Source: Candidatus Propionivibrio aalborgensis (GTDB lineage: Bacteria > Pseudomonadota > Gammaproteobacteria > Burkholderiales > Rhodocyclaceae). From it: DNA of 40,537 nt. This document shows positions 7,727-16,685 of the stretch, in pieces; position 1 is the first letter of the stretch; each line of letters begins with the position of its first letter. The position numbers were made by a program, and so were the translations under genes. The notes beneath the pieces are model-generated. The model was not told the DNA's origin and ran no database searches. It saw only the letters and a program-made list of their open reading frames with translations. Location of the stretch: NCBI RefSeq assembly GCF_900089945.1, contig NZ_FLQY01000201.1, positions 1 to 40,537 on the forward strand, read 5' to 3'.

Positions 7727-9334
7727 TCACGTATCCGGCGAAGCCTCTGGTTCGTCGATCTGCGATGCTTCGAGGTATTGCTCGGCATACTTCAGATAAA
7801 CCTTCTGCTTGATGAAAACGTCAAACAGGTCGGGGTCAATGTGGCCGTTCTTCTTGAAGTTGCCGAGAATGCGCAGCGCCTGCGAGAGCTTCATGCCGGG
7901 CTTGTAGGGTCGGTCGCGTGCGGTCAGCGCTTCGAAGATGTCGGCGATTCCCATGATCCGCGCCTGAACCGACATCTCGTCGCGCTTGAGCCCCCTCGGA
8001 TAGCCTTTGCCATCCATGCGCTCGTGGTGACCGCCGGCGTACTCGGGCACCCGCTTGAGGTGCTTCGGCCAGGGTAGTGATTCAAGCATTTTGATCGTTG
8101 CGACGATATGGTAATTGATTGTTTGCCGTTCTTCCTGGGTCAGCGTCCCGGCACGGATGGTCAGGTTCTCAACTTCGTTCTCCGTCAGAAAATCGACTTC
8201 ATTGCCCTTGTCATTGACCCAGCGATAGGTCCGCGAAATATGCCGCACGCGTTCCTGATCCTCGGGCTTCATTGATTCACCGCCGACGTTCGCGCGACGC
8301 AGAAATTCGCGGTCTTCGTCGATGGCCCGCAACTGTTCATGCCAGGTCTGCTCGGCGAGCACACGGTCCGTGCCGTCCAACACGGCGCGCAGCATGGCCA
8401 GCTCGGCGTCTCGTCGGATCACCTGGAAGCGTGTATCCACCATCTGAATCCGGTCAAAGATCGTTTGCAGCTTGGTCGCCTTGTCGACCACATGCACCGG
8501 GGTCGTCACCTTGCCGCAATCGTGTAACAAACCGGCGATCTTCAGCTCGTACCTATCCTTGTCAGTCATCATGAAACTGGACATTGGCCCCTCAGTGGTC
8601 GCATCTACCGCCTCGGCCAACATCATCGTCAGGGACGGAACACGCTGGCAATGTCCGCCGGTGTAGGGTGATTTCTCGTCAATTGCCAAGTTGATGAGTG
8701 TGATAAAGGCCTCGAACAATTCTTCCAGCTGGCTGATCAGCAGGCGGTTGGTCAGGGCAATGGCGGCTTGCGAAGCCAGCGACTCGGCGAGCCGCTGGTC
8801 GGCGTCGGAAAATACTCCTACAGCGCCGCTTTCCGGATCGATGGCATTGATCAGTTGCAGAACACCGATGACCTCATTCTCGTGATTCTTCATCGGCACC
8901 GTGAGAAATGACTGCGAGCGATAGCCCGTCTGTTGATCGAAATTTCTGGTGCCGGAAAAATCGAAGCCGTCGGCCGTGTAGGCATCGGCAATATTCACCG
9001 TCCTGGCATGAATCGCCGAATGGGCGGCCACCAGGGAGTTGTTTTCCTCGCCATTCTCCCGATAGAGCGGCAATTCCTGAAACTTGGCCGGATCCGGTTT
9101 GCCGGCTGTCCCACCGTAGGCAATGCTCAGTGAGTCGTTACGCACGATTTCAAAACGCAAGGCTTTCCGGTCTTCCCGAACGCGGTAGAGCGTCCCGCCA
9201 TCAGCATGCGTAATCGCCTTTGCCGCGAGCAGGATGTTTTCCAGAAGTCGGTCAATATTCCGCTCGCTGGATAGCGAAGCACCGATGACGTTGAGTTGCT
9301 CGAAGCGCTGAAACAAGTCGTTTAGGGGTTCCAC
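7727..9334 (-). CDS. GAF domain / HD-GYP protein (putative c-di-GMP phosphodiesterase)
   Basis: The protein has 535 residues if started at GTG 9334, which is preceded by TAGGAG eight bases upstream; a GTG at 9343 is the alternative. A GAF domain (about 20-195) is followed by an HD-GYP domain with H271-D272 in LLHDCGKV and H436-H437 in GGHHERMDGKGYPRG, so the metal ligands and the GYP signature are intact. It is predicted to be a soluble c-di-GMP hydrolase. Unusually, about 110 residues (roughly 285-395) are inserted between the HD motif and the TLTQEERQTINYH helix. It lies 11 bp after the GspE-like gene, which has its own GAF domain, suggesting the two proteins sense the same type of input. 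Confidence 0.88.
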   Translation of the reverse strand: MEPLNDLFQRFEQLNVIGASLSSERNIDRLLENILLAAKAITHADGGTLYRVREDRKALRFEIVRNDSLSIAYGGTAGKPDPAKFQELPLYRENGEENNSLVAAHSAIHARTVNIADAYTADGFDFSGTRNFDQQTGYRSQSFLTVPMKNHENEVIGVLQLINAIDPESGAVGVFSDADQRLAESLASQAAIALTNRLLISQLEELFEAFITLINLAIDEKSPYTGGHCQRVPSLTMMLAEAVDATTEGPMSSFMMTDKDRYELKIAGLLHDCGKVTTPVHVVDKATKLQTIFDRIQMVDTRFQVIRRDAELAMLRAVLDGTDRVLAEQTWHEQLRAIDEDREFLRRANVGGESMKPEDQERVRHISRTYRWVNDKGNEVDFLTENEVENLTIRAGTLTQEERQTINYHIVATIKMLESLPWPKHLKRVPEYAGGHHERMDGKGYPRGLKRDEMSVQARIMGIADIFEALTARDRPYKPGMKLSQALRILGNFKKNGHIDPDLFDVFIKQKVYLKYAEQYLEASQIDEPEASPDT

Positions 9335-9345
9335 GGCATTCACTC

Positions 9346-11709
9346 CTACTTGATGCAAACCGAACGAACCTGCTTGATGTCGGTAATCCCCGACATGATC
9401 TTTTCGATGCCGTCCATCTTCAGCGTACGCATCCCTTCGTTGAGTGCCGTGGCCAATAGCTCGGCCACATGAGCATGCTCCTGTATCTGCCGTTTCAACA
9501 GATCGGTACCGATCAGCAACTCGTGCAAACCAACCCGCCCCTTGTAACCACTGTCGTTGCACGCCTCGCATCCCTTGGCGCGATAAAGCGTGAATTTGCT
9601 GTCCTTGGCGTAATGTTTCAACCATTCCTTGTGCACTTCGTTGGCGGCCACCTTGGGATCTTTCTTCCAGTGATCGGTATTGCTCAGCTCCTCGCAGTAT
9701 TCCGAAAGCAGATGTTTGATCTCTTCGGGAGCGGGCGAGTAAGCCTCTTTGCATGATTTGCACAGACGTCGGGCCAGACGCTGGGCGAGAATGCCGAGCA
9801 GCGCATCGGCAAAGTTGAAAGGATCCATGCCCATGTCGAGCAGCCGATTGATCGACTCGGGCGCACTGTTGGTATGCAGCGTGGCGAACACCAGATGCCC
9901 CGTGAGCGAAGCCTCGATCCCGATGGCAACCGTCTCCTTGTCACGCATTTCGCCGACCATGATGACGTCCGGGTCGGCACGCAGGAAGGCGCGCATGACC
10001 GTCGCGAAATCGAGCCCGGCCTTCTTGTTAACCTGCACCTGGCGCAGACCCTTCTGGGTAATCTCCACCGGATCCTCGGCCGTCCATATCTTGGTTTCCG
10101 GCCGGTTGATGTGGCTCAGAATCGAATGCAGTGTGGTGGTCTTGCCTGAACCCGTCGGGCCGCAAACGAAAAACAGCCCATAAGGCTTGCTGACAACGTC
10201 TTTCAGCCGTTCGAGATTGCCGGGGCTGACGCCCAGGCTGTCGAGCGGAATCGGTTCGCCGGCAGCAAGGATGCGCATGACCACATCCTCCATCCCCCCC
10301 GCCGTAGGTATCGTGGCCACACGCAATTCGATGTCGAGTGGCCCAAATTTCTTGAACTTTATCTTGCCGTCCTGCGGCCTGCGTTTTTCGGAAATATCGA
10401 GGTCGCACATGATCTTGATGCGCGCAATCAGCGCGCTTCGATACGAGGCAGGGACTTCGATATACGCCCCGAGCGCACCGTCCTTGCGGAAGCGAACCAG
10501 GGTCTTTTCCTTGCCCGGACGCGGTTCGATGTGTATATCCGATGCGCCTTGCTGATATGCCTCGACGATGATCTTGTTGACCAGACGGACGAGCTCGTTG
10601 TCCGCCGCTGCCGTCAGTTCGTCGGCACCGCCGCCCGACTCGACAGGCTCGCCTTCATCGAGCCCCGAGAGCAGATCGCCGACCGAGCCGAGATCGGACA
10701 GAGCGCCGAAGAACTGATCAATCGCCTGCTGGAACTCGGTATTGGTCGTCACGCGATACGCGATCTTGCTCTTGGGAAAAATATTATTGACGATCCGCGC
10801 GCCCCTGATTCGTTCGGGATCCATCGAGATCACGACGATCCCCTCCTGCCCTTCCTCGACCGGCAGCCATTGATTGGCTTCAACGTAATCGCGCTTGAGA
10901 TTCCTGAGCAGATCCATCGGCTTGATACGATCCGCCCGGAAGGGCTCGTAGGGAACGCTGAAGAATCGGGAAAGTGCGTTGCCAATCGCGGGCAGTTTGA
11001 CCTGGAATTCCTTGGTCAGAATCTGCTCAAGATCAATGCCTTTGCGCCGCGCCGAACGCTGGGCAAGATCAAGCTCGTCGGCTGAAAGGACGGCATCCGT
11101 GACCAGGGCATCATACTTGGAATGCACCAGCTGGCGCGGTTTCTGACGCTGTGCGAAAGCCACCGCGAGCGTCTGTACGAGACCTTGTACACCCTCCTCG
11201 GCAAGTGCCGGGAATGGCGTGTCGTGCCGACTGTTGATCAGTTGCACCACGCCGCGCAATTCGTCGCTTTGCGTGTCTATTATGGGCGCGACGAGCATCT
11301 GCTTGGAGCGATAACCTGTCCGCCTATCCACTTCCTTGAGGAACTTCATGACCGGGCTGTAGCTCTTCAGTTCAAGGTCGTCATAGACGTCGTCAATATT
11401 CACCACCTTGCGCGTCTCGGCAACATAGCCGGCCACACTATGCTCGGAGATCGGCAACTTGAGGTCCTTGAACGAGTTGAGTCCGGTCTTGACCTTGGAA
11501 ACGATGCTCTGCTTGTCTTCGCCCACGGCATAAATGGTCAAACGATCACAGCTGAAAAGGTCACAGATATCCTGTGACATCTCGAGCATGATTTCGTCGG
11601 TGTTGTTGGTCGCATGGATCTTGTTGGTGACAACCTGGAGTTTCTTGAGAAATTCCAGGCGATTGTTGATGTCACCCGTACCGGTAGTATCCATTTGCGA
11701 TTTGACCAC
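9346..11709 (-). CDS. GAF domain / GspE-PulE-type secretion ATPase
   Basis: This 787-residue protein has an N-terminal GAF domain (about 20-190), a T2SSE_N/MshEN-like segment (about 200-335) and a complete type II secretion/type IV pilus ATPase. The ATPase has the Asp box ASDIHIEPRPG, Walker A GPTGSGKT (517-524), Walker B DVIMVGEMRD (Glu587), the His box TGHLVFATLHT, and a zinc tetracysteine C650/C653/C714/C717. No pilin or secretin genes are nearby, so it may be an orphan motor serving a remote apparatus. The GTG start at 11709 has a weak ribosome site; ATG 11694 is an alternative. The MshEN family can bind c-di-GMP, which would fit the adjacent HD-GYP gene. Confidence 0.9.
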   Translation of the reverse strand: MVKSQMDTTGTGDINNRLEFLKKLQVVTNKIHATNNTDEIMLEMSQDICDLFSCDRLTIYAVGEDKQSIVSKVKTGLNSFKDLKLPISEHSVAGYVAETRKVVNIDDVYDDLELKSYSPVMKFLKEVDRRTGYRSKQMLVAPIIDTQSDELRGVVQLINSRHDTPFPALAEEGVQGLVQTLAVAFAQRQKPRQLVHSKYDALVTDAVLSADELDLAQRSARRKGIDLEQILTKEFQVKLPAIGNALSRFFSVPYEPFRADRIKPMDLLRNLKRDYVEANQWLPVEEGQEGIVVISMDPERIRGARIVNNIFPKSKIAYRVTTNTEFQQAIDQFFGALSDLGSVGDLLSGLDEGEPVESGGGADELTAAADNELVRLVNKIIVEAYQQGASDIHIEPRPGKEKTLVRFRKDGALGAYIEVPASYRSALIARIKIMCDLDISEKRRPQDGKIKFKKFGPLDIELRVATIPTAGGMEDVVMRILAAGEPIPLDSLGVSPGNLERLKDVVSKPYGLFFVCGPTGSGKTTTLHSILSHINRPETKIWTAEDPVEITQKGLRQVQVNKKAGLDFATVMRAFLRADPDVIMVGEMRDKETVAIGIEASLTGHLVFATLHTNSAPESINRLLDMGMDPFNFADALLGILAQRLARRLCKSCKEAYSPAPEEIKHLLSEYCEELSNTDHWKKDPKVAANEVHKEWLKHYAKDSKFTLYRAKGCEACNDSGYKGRVGLHELLIGTDLLKRQIQEHAHVAELLATALNEGMRTLKMDGIEKIMSGITDIKQVRSVCIK

Positions 11710-11787
11710 TCTGTTAAGCGTTAATTGGTTGCAGCTCCCGCCTCACCGACTCCGCGGGTCCGTGCCCGATGCATATCCATTGGAAGT

Positions 11788-12873
11788 TCAGCAGCGATCA
11801 GCTACCGGATTGGCTTTCAAACCGCCTTCGAGACAGCAGGCGCGATAGCCTCGTTGCGAGAGAAGAAAGGCTGCCGCCGAACTGCGCCTCCCGCTTTGAC
11901 AATAGGCGATGTATTCGCGGTCGCGGTCGAGAAGGCCTATCGCGTTGCGGATTTCACTTAACGGAACGTTGACCGCGCCCGGCAGGCGGTCATTTCGATA
12001 CTCCGACGGATACCGCACATCAAGCCACACGGCACCGGCCGTAACCTGCTGCGCCGCGTCTCGCCACGAAAGGCGCTTGAGCAGAGGCTCGCGCAACAGC
12101 TCGATAAAGTCGCTTTTCTTCAGACGCAGCAAAACGCCGGATGTCTGCATGCAAACCGTTGCATTTCGCTTGCCTTCGACAACCAGCGCTTCCTCACCAA
12201 AGGCATCGCCAGCTTTCAGCTCAGCCAATGGCATATCGACGCCACCGACCTTGCGCGTCACCTCGCAGCGGCCATTTTCGATGATGTAATAAAAATCTCC
12301 GGCATCACCTTCGCGCAGAATCGCCGCGCCCTTCTTGACCTTGATCCGTTCAAAACGCTTGAAAAGCTCATCGATACTCGCAGAAGGCAGGCGCGACAAC
12401 GAACCATCCATCAGACTCTGCAAACGGAACGCCCCTGACATCAAGCGCCAGTCGGTTGCGGCCGGGCCATTGGCGGAAGGATCAACGCCGGCAGACAACT
12501 GATCCCAGGTCATGATGACGTCCAGCATCTCATCGTCGACGCGAATCAGTTCAATGTCGGTGATGGCCTTGGCGTCACGCAAGGGCTGCGTATGTTTGCC
12601 CAGCGGCCAGTGTGAACCCTCGCTCCCGCCCACCAGAACAAAGGAAGACCGGTCGACATACGTCAGCTTGAGCTCCCCCGACAGCAAATAGACCGATTGC
12701 CCCTGCACACCCTGCACACGGAACGGATCGAGGCCTCTGCCTACCGTTTCCGTCGTGCACAGGGCGGCCAATTCGCACAAACGCACGTCGGACAGTGAAC
12801 GGATAGGCTCCAGCCGTTGCAGTATATCCAGGCGGACTGTCTGGAGATTCATAGGCAAAGCATCATTGGTCAT
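11788..12873 (-). CDS. Double cyclic-nucleotide-binding domain protein with C-terminal rhodanese
   Basis: This 361-residue protein has a weak N-terminal cNMP-like domain (about 15-125), then a well-formed one (about 155-265). The phosphate-binding cassette of the second reads FGEEALVVEGKRNAT, with Glu227 and Arg236 positioned to bind a cyclic nucleotide. The C-terminus is a rhodanese domain (about 270-355) with active-site Cys325 in CQSGRRS. There is no DNA-binding domain, so it is not a CRP-type regulator. It is three bases from the phosphodiesterase gene and close to the cyclase, so it is a likely effector for their nucleotide. Sulfur transfer or a protein-interaction role for the rhodanese is unproven. 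Confidence 0.87.
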   Translation of the reverse strand: MTNDALPMNLQTVRLDILQRLEPIRSLSDVRLCELAALCTTETVGRGLDPFRVQGVQGQSVYLLSGELKLTYVDRSSFVLVGGSEGSHWPLGKHTQPLRDAKAITDIELIRVDDEMLDVIMTWDQLSAGVDPSANGPAATDWRLMSGAFRLQSLMDGSLSRLPSASIDELFKRFERIKVKKGAAILREGDAGDFYYIIENGRCEVTRKVGGVDMPLAELKAGDAFGEEALVVEGKRNATVCMQTSGVLLRLKKSDFIELLREPLLKRLSWRDAAQQVTAGAVWLDVRYPSEYRNDRLPGAVNVPLSEIRNAIGLLDRDREYIAYCQSGRRSSAAAFLLSQRGYRACCLEGGLKANPVADRC

Positions 12874-12876
12874 GGA

Positions 12877-13644
12877 TCAAAACTCGAAAACCTGGTTGTT
12901 TTGCAGCATGCTCGGCTTGAACTCGCCGGCGCATTGAGCGATCTCGCCCATGATCAGTTCGATCTGGCCGGGCTTCAGGTGCGAAATGTAGATTTCAGCG
13001 TCGCGCGCAAGCTTGGCAAGCTCATCGCCCAACATGCTCGGGCAAAGATGCTTTGACATGATGGCCAGACGCTTTTCGTGATTCGAGAAGGCGGTTTCGA
13101 TGATCAGGTAACGCAAATTCTCAATCTTGTTGAGTATCGGCCAGAAGGCGTCATTACTTGTCGTGTCCCCGGTAAAGACCAGGCTGCCCGCTCCGGAGTC
13201 CAGATGGTAACCAACGGCCGGAACGGTATGCTCTGCGGGAACTGCAGTAATCGTGCGCTCGCCGAGCTGAATTTTTTGCCCGGTTCGAATGACTTCGTAC
13301 TGCATCACCGCTTCTTCACGAATCGAAATCTCGCTGAAGTCCGGCCAGATCGCCCAGTTGAAGATGTGATTCTGGATGATTTCAAGCGTTGCGTCGGTTG
13401 AGTAAACAGTCACCGGCTTGGTGCGCATATCGGCAATCGAGTCGATCATCAGCGGCAATGCGGCAATATGGTCGAGGTGAGAATGGGTAATGAACACGTG
13501 ATCGATCATGGCCAGCTCGGCAAGCGTGAGATCGCCCACGCCAGTGCCTGCATCAATCAGGATGTCATGATCGACCAGCATTGAGGTAGTGCGCAAATGA
13601 CGGCCACCAATACCGCCACTACAGCCAAGAATTCTGACCCTCAT
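12877..13644 (-). CDS. Metallo-beta-lactamase-fold 3',5'-cyclic-nucleotide phosphodiesterase (class II-like)
   Basis: In this 255-residue protein the metal motif THSHLDHIAALPLMIDS (around residues 53-69) follows the class II cAMP phosphodiesterase pattern HxHLDHxxxxxxxxS closely. Further metal ligands are His in PAEHTVPAVGYH and Asp in FTGDTTSND, with a late His in YISHLKPGQ. It is predicted to hydrolyse the cyclic nucleotide made by the adjacent cyclase. GGAGAC precedes the ATG at 13644. It could still be a general MBL hydrolase, but the neighbours argue for the phosphodiesterase role. Confidence 0.85.
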   Translation of the reverse strand: MRVRILGCSGGIGGRHLRTTSMLVDHDILIDAGTGVGDLTLAELAMIDHVFITHSHLDHIAALPLMIDSIADMRTKPVTVYSTDATLEIIQNHIFNWAIWPDFSEISIREEAVMQYEVIRTGQKIQLGERTITAVPAEHTVPAVGYHLDSGAGSLVFTGDTTSNDAFWPILNKIENLRYLIIETAFSNHEKRLAIMSKHLCPSMLGDELAKLARDAEIYISHLKPGQIELIMGEIAQCAGEFKPSMLQNNQVFEF

Positions 13645-13683
13645 ATTGTCTCCGCCAAATCCATGCCAAAGTATGGCTGATAT

Positions 13684-15921
13684 TCACTTCGTTTCAAACG
13701 TGGTTACCCCGTCCCAAGACTCACCCGGTGGATTGGCACGGCAATACGCAATGCGCTTTGCGTACACTTGATACAGATAGCGATCCGGGCACATGCGCGA
13801 CAAATTGTAAAGCTGCAACTCGGCCTGATCCCAATCTTGCTGACGATAGAGACGTAGAGCCTGATTCCACAGTTTAAGCTCATCCTGCGCCGCCTTGTCG
13901 ATCTGTCCTGCCACCCCAAGTGGCTCAAAAATCCCGACCGGTTCGTCCTTGCCCTTGACCCGTACACGATCGAGCTCGCGGTAGATCACGTCCTTGACCA
14001 GCGCCTTGGTCGAGTCGCTGACAATGATTCCGACGCCGTATTGCTTTGTTATACCCTCCAGCCGTGACCCCAGATTCACGGCGTCGCCCATGACAGTATA
14101 GGACTTGCGCACCTTCGATCCCATGTCGCCAACGGTCATCGTGCCGCTGTTGATGCCAATGCCAATGTGCAGTGCCGGCCAGCCGCGCTGTTTGAAAGGC
14201 TCGTCGAGCGTACGCAATTCAGCCTGCATTTCGAGCGCCGTAGTGACCGCATGACGCGCATGATCGGCATCGGCTACCGGCGCGCCCCAGAAAGCCATGA
14301 TCGCGTCACCGATGTATTTGTCGAGCGTGCCGCGGTTCTTCTGTACAACTCGGGTCATCGCGCCCAAGTATGCATTCATCAGTTGCGTCAGCTCCTTGGG
14401 ATCAAGGCCTTCCGAGATGCTCGTAAAGCCGCGCACGTCCGAGAAAAGCACCGTCAGTTCAGCGTTTTTTCCGTCCATGCTGTAGCGTTCGGGATCGCGC
14501 GCCATTTCGTCAACCAGCTCGGGCGGCACGTACTGGCCAAAGAGCTCGGCAAACTGGCGCTTGCTGCGGGTTTCGACGAAGTAGCCCCAGGACATATTCA
14601 GTGCGTAAAGCGTAAGGATGGCCGAAAGAACGGCGGCCAGAGGCATCACAAGCCCGGATGACCACAGGAGGAAGTTGAGGCAAGCTACTGCCAGCAGGAT
14701 TCCGGATGCCAACACGGTGGCACGCAAAGGCGATAGGATCGGCAACAGGAAAGCCAGCGAAATGGTGCACAGTGAGAGCAGCAGGACGTCGGCACCGAGC
14801 ACATACGATGGTTTCTGCTTGATGGACGAATCGAGCATGCCGGCAACCAGATTGGCGTGAATCTCGACCCCCGGATAGGTGCTTCCGACGGGTGTTACCC
14901 GCAAATCCATCAGACCCGGCGCTGTTGTACCGAGCAGCACAATCTTGCCCTTGAGTTGTTCCTGTTTCAGCCGCCCTGTCAATGCGTCGGCAGCCGGAAG
15001 ATAAGTGAAGCTTCCCTGCAGGCCACGATAAGGGATCAGACTGGCGCCGTATTCGTCAACCGGTATACGCAAAATGCCCTGTTCGGCGGGTAAATCCAGC
15101 CACTCGGGACCACTGTTTGTTTCTCCCTCGGGGTATCCCGGTACGATTCTTGGATTGCCGAGCAACACCCGCACCATCGCCAGGGAAAGGGATTCGTAGT
15201 ATTTCCCTTCGTGCTCGACAAGCATCGGTACCCGCCGCGAAGTCCCGTCGAAATCCACGATGGGGTTGAAGTGCCCGGCACTGATTGCCTTGCCCTGAAA
15301 TTCCGGCAGATTGCCGCCAAATCCGCTCCAGGAAGTGAAGTCGACAGTTCGTCCCTTGAAATCTTCCGGCTGTAGCACCGGCGCAGGCAAGGCGCCATTG
15401 CGGTTGGCCTGGTCGAGATTCGTGAAATAGTACCCGAGAACGACCGGCCGCTTGCTCAATGCGTCGGCGAACCGCTTGTCAAAATCCAGTTCGCCGCGCA
15501 AGGCCTTCAATGCCGACTGGAAAGCCGTATCGTTCTTGAGCACGCCGTCAGCCATGGATTCCAGAGACGCCAGCCCGGAACTCCTGTCCGGCTCGGCGAA
15601 GACCACATCGAAGCCGAGAAGGGTGATCTCGTAACTGTCAAAGAGTTTGTTGACCAGTGCCGCCATCGTGTCCCGGCTCCATGGCCAGCGACCAACTTCC
15701 GCGAGACTTTTCTCGTCGATATCGAGAATGACGATACGCTCATCGACGCCACCCTGCGCGGTAAGGCGCAGCCGCGCATCGTAAACAAAGGCGTCGAGCG
15801 TATTGAGCAGCGAAATCTGATAGAACTTGGCCGCATGGCCAAAAAAAACCAGCGCCAGCAACAAACCGAGCGCGATCCGAATGAGGTTCTTCTTCAATGC
15901 GCCTCCGGCCCGGATGAACAT
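13684..15921 (-). CDS. CHASE2-domain class III adenylate cyclase
   Basis: This 745-residue protein has a first membrane segment at about 12-30, an extracytoplasmic CHASE2 sensor (about 35-370), three membrane helices (about 373-447), then a class III cyclase domain (about 485-660). The metal aspartates D495 (FSDVRGFTS) and D539 (GDAIMAFWG), adenine-selecting K535 and D613, and transition-state N616 and R620 are all present, so it should be an active ATP cyclase. A C-terminal tail of about 70 residues resembles a TPR helix pair. The start ATG overlaps the FHA gene stop by one base (TGATG). Confidence 0.93.
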   Translation of the reverse strand: MFIRAGGALKKNLIRIALGLLLALVFFGHAAKFYQISLLNTLDAFVYDARLRLTAQGGVDERIVILDIDEKSLAEVGRWPWSRDTMAALVNKLFDSYEITLLGFDVVFAEPDRSSGLASLESMADGVLKNDTAFQSALKALRGELDFDKRFADALSKRPVVLGYYFTNLDQANRNGALPAPVLQPEDFKGRTVDFTSWSGFGGNLPEFQGKAISAGHFNPIVDFDGTSRRVPMLVEHEGKYYESLSLAMVRVLLGNPRIVPGYPEGETNSGPEWLDLPAEQGILRIPVDEYGASLIPYRGLQGSFTYLPAADALTGRLKQEQLKGKIVLLGTTAPGLMDLRVTPVGSTYPGVEIHANLVAGMLDSSIKQKPSYVLGADVLLLSLCTISLAFLLPILSPLRATVLASGILLAVACLNFLLWSSGLVMPLAAVLSAILTLYALNMSWGYFVETRSKRQFAELFGQYVPPELVDEMARDPERYSMDGKNAELTVLFSDVRGFTSISEGLDPKELTQLMNAYLGAMTRVVQKNRGTLDKYIGDAIMAFWGAPVADADHARHAVTTALEMQAELRTLDEPFKQRGWPALHIGIGINSGTMTVGDMGSKVRKSYTVMGDAVNLGSRLEGITKQYGVGIIVSDSTKALVKDVIYRELDRVRVKGKDEPVGIFEPLGVAGQIDKAAQDELKLWNQALRLYRQQDWDQAELQLYNLSRMCPDRYLYQVYAKRIAYCRANPPGESWDGVTTFETK

Positions 15922-16673
15922 CAGCCCTTGAGGAAGAACTCCATTTTGATGCCCGCAATTTCAATGACGTCGTGGTCAGCCAATTGATGCGCCTGAGCGT
16001 CAATTGGCTGACCATTCAGTACGGGATACTGCTTGCCTTCAACATGGGTAATGAAATAGCCGTGAGGCCTTTTGGCAATTACTGCAACCTGAACGCCAGG
16101 CTTGCCAAGTGTGGTCAGTGTCTTGGTCAGCATAAGCTCACGCCCGGCATTGGCACCACTCAGTATCTGGACCGCGCCGCTGGCGGGTGCGGCGACGGGT
16201 GGAGGAGTCGTGGCCGTGACTGCTTCCGGTGCCGAATGCATCGGTTTGTTGGCCTGTGTGTCATCGGCTGTAGCGCTGGCTGCTACGGTAGCCGCCGCCG
16301 GCGCCGTGACTTCGGACCCCGGCCGCAGGGTGCTTGGCCGCAAGATCATGGTTTTTTCAAAGTCGGCGGCATCGGCGCGCTGCACCTGCTCGGCAACGTA
16401 CTTGATCTTGTACTTGCCAAGCTCGATGACGTCACCATTCTTCAGGAAATGCTTCTTGGCCGGCTGACCATTGACCAGCGTTCCATTGGTGCTATTCAGA
16501 TCCTCAAGGAAGGAATCGTTGAGAATCGTCACCACCGCCGCGTGCTCGCCACTGATCGCCAGATTGTCGATCTGTATATCGTTGCTTGCCTTGCGGCCAA
16601 TGCTCATTCGCTCCTTGCTCAGCGGAATTTCCTTGAGAACCAGACCGTCCATGCTCAGTATCAGCTTAGCCAT
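15921..16673 (-). CDS. Tandem FHA-domain protein
   Basis: This 250-residue protein has an N-terminal FHA domain (about 1-95) with all phosphothreonine-binding landmarks: SIGR (G26-R27), S41-xx-H44 and the N60-S-T-N63-G loop. An Ala/Pro/Thr-rich linker (100-165) contains the motif KTMIL (T108). The C-terminal half (about 165-248) has FHA-like strands ending LADHDVIEIAGIKMEFF but lacks the GR, SxxH and loop Asn residues. It probably reads kinase-phosphorylated threonines and bridges kinase and cyclase, which flank it closely. A good AAGGACGG site precedes the ATG at 16673. Confidence 0.9.
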   Translation of the reverse strand: MAKLILSMDGLVLKEIPLSKERMSIGRKASNDIQIDNLAISGEHAAVVTILNDSFLEDLNSTNGTLVNGQPAKKHFLKNGDVIELGKYKIKYVAEQVQRADAADFEKTMILRPSTLRPGSEVTAPAAATVAASATADDTQANKPMHSAPEAVTATTPPPVAAPASGAVQILSGANAGRELMLTKTLTTLGKPGVQVAVIAKRPHGYFITHVEGKQYPVLNGQPIDAQAHQLADHDVIEIAGIKMEFFLKG

Positions 16674-16685
16674 TGTTTGCCGTCC

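Noticed and set aside
9335-9763. N-terminal extension of the HD-GYP frame upstream of 9334
   Set aside because: It overlaps the end of the GspE-type gene in another frame and its composition (Arg/Gln/Gly-rich) is unlike protein; a GTG with a ribosome site exists at 9334.
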